Source: Scleromitrula shiraiana (Eukaryota; Ascomycota; Leotiomycetes; Helotiales; Sclerotiniaceae). From it: DNA of 64,000 nt. The stretch spans positions 496,001 to 560,000 of the forward strand of contig JABELC010000006.1 in NCBI GenBank assembly GCA_028455995.1, read 5' to 3'. This document shows, one piece after another, positions 63,781 to 64,000 of this stretch (its first letter is position 1; the number at the start of each line of letters is the position of its first letter). The position numbers and the translations under genes are program-made. The notes beneath the pieces were generated by a model, which was given only the letters and a program-made list of their open reading frames with translations, searched no databases and was not told the DNA's origin.

Positions 63781-64000
63781 ATTTTTTGATTGGAATGGAA
63801 TTTATTTATAAAGATATAGAAAGGTAGGAGGGTTAAAAATATTAGAGTTAAAAAAGTTAAAAAATAATTAAAATAATATTAATAATTTTTATTTATATTT
63901 TTTTGTTATTAATTATTTTATTAATAAATAAAGTTTAATATAAAATATTTTTTTTTAAAAAAAATATTTTTTCAAAATTATTTAATTAATAAATCGATCG
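63781..64000. other. AT-rich sequence to the window end, nothing recognised
   Basis: No features apart from A/T runs. Confidence 0.4.

Overview
The window looks like nuclear DNA of a filamentous ascomycete (Pezizomycotina; a leotiomycete-like fungus is my guess). Protein-coding genes carry short GT-AG introns of 47-77 nt with CTNAY-type branch sites. Two gene-bearing blocks of ordinary composition (about 1-5,280 and 54,950-58,050) flank or interrupt extremely AT-rich DNA that has no intact gene and is built from repeats mutated almost only by transitions. That is the signature expected of repeat-induced point mutation (RIP, C-to-T at CpA).

Left block (1-5,280): the 3' end of a + strand gene resembling the C-terminus of fungal O-fucosyltransferase-like proteins; a complete two-exon fatty acid desaturase-superfamily gene on the minus strand (427 aa, all three histidine boxes); a large TAAAA microsatellite; and a minus-strand Zn2Cys6 transcription factor gene that is broken (two frameshifts, first zinc half-site missing) exactly where the AT-rich DNA begins.

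AT-rich block (5,280-54,950): a retrotransposon graveyard. The clearest part is a nested stack. A 6.85 kb Ty3/Gypsy element (family B, 20,008-26,860, 130-bp LTRs, AAAAG target duplication, recognisable reverse transcriptase on the minus strand) sits inside one LTR of a second LTR element (family A, 12,504-26,952, 162-bp LTRs, AATAT duplication). That element sits in turn inside the LTR of another, oppositely oriented family A copy. More A and B copies lie on both sides, and a LINE-type element with a 34-base poly(A) tail ends at 51,530. A separate family of about 980-bp elements with very long inverted repeats and TA target duplications (Tc1/mariner-type foldback or MITE) has four complete copies and several fragments at 6-63 kb.

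Right block (54,950-58,050): one intact six-exon amino-acid permease gene of the high-affinity methionine permease (MUP1-like, LAT) type, 539 aa, minus strand, with its promoter region. It forms a gene island, because AT-rich repeat DNA with more foldback elements resumes at 58,060. A small GC-richer island with a triplicated 15-bp motif lies at 63.66-63.78 kb.

The genes do not form an evident pathway or cluster. The main biology is genome compartmentalisation: retroelement nesting, RIP decay, loss of a regulator gene at the border and survival of a transporter gene in an island. Coordinates of element ends come from reading repeats by eye.
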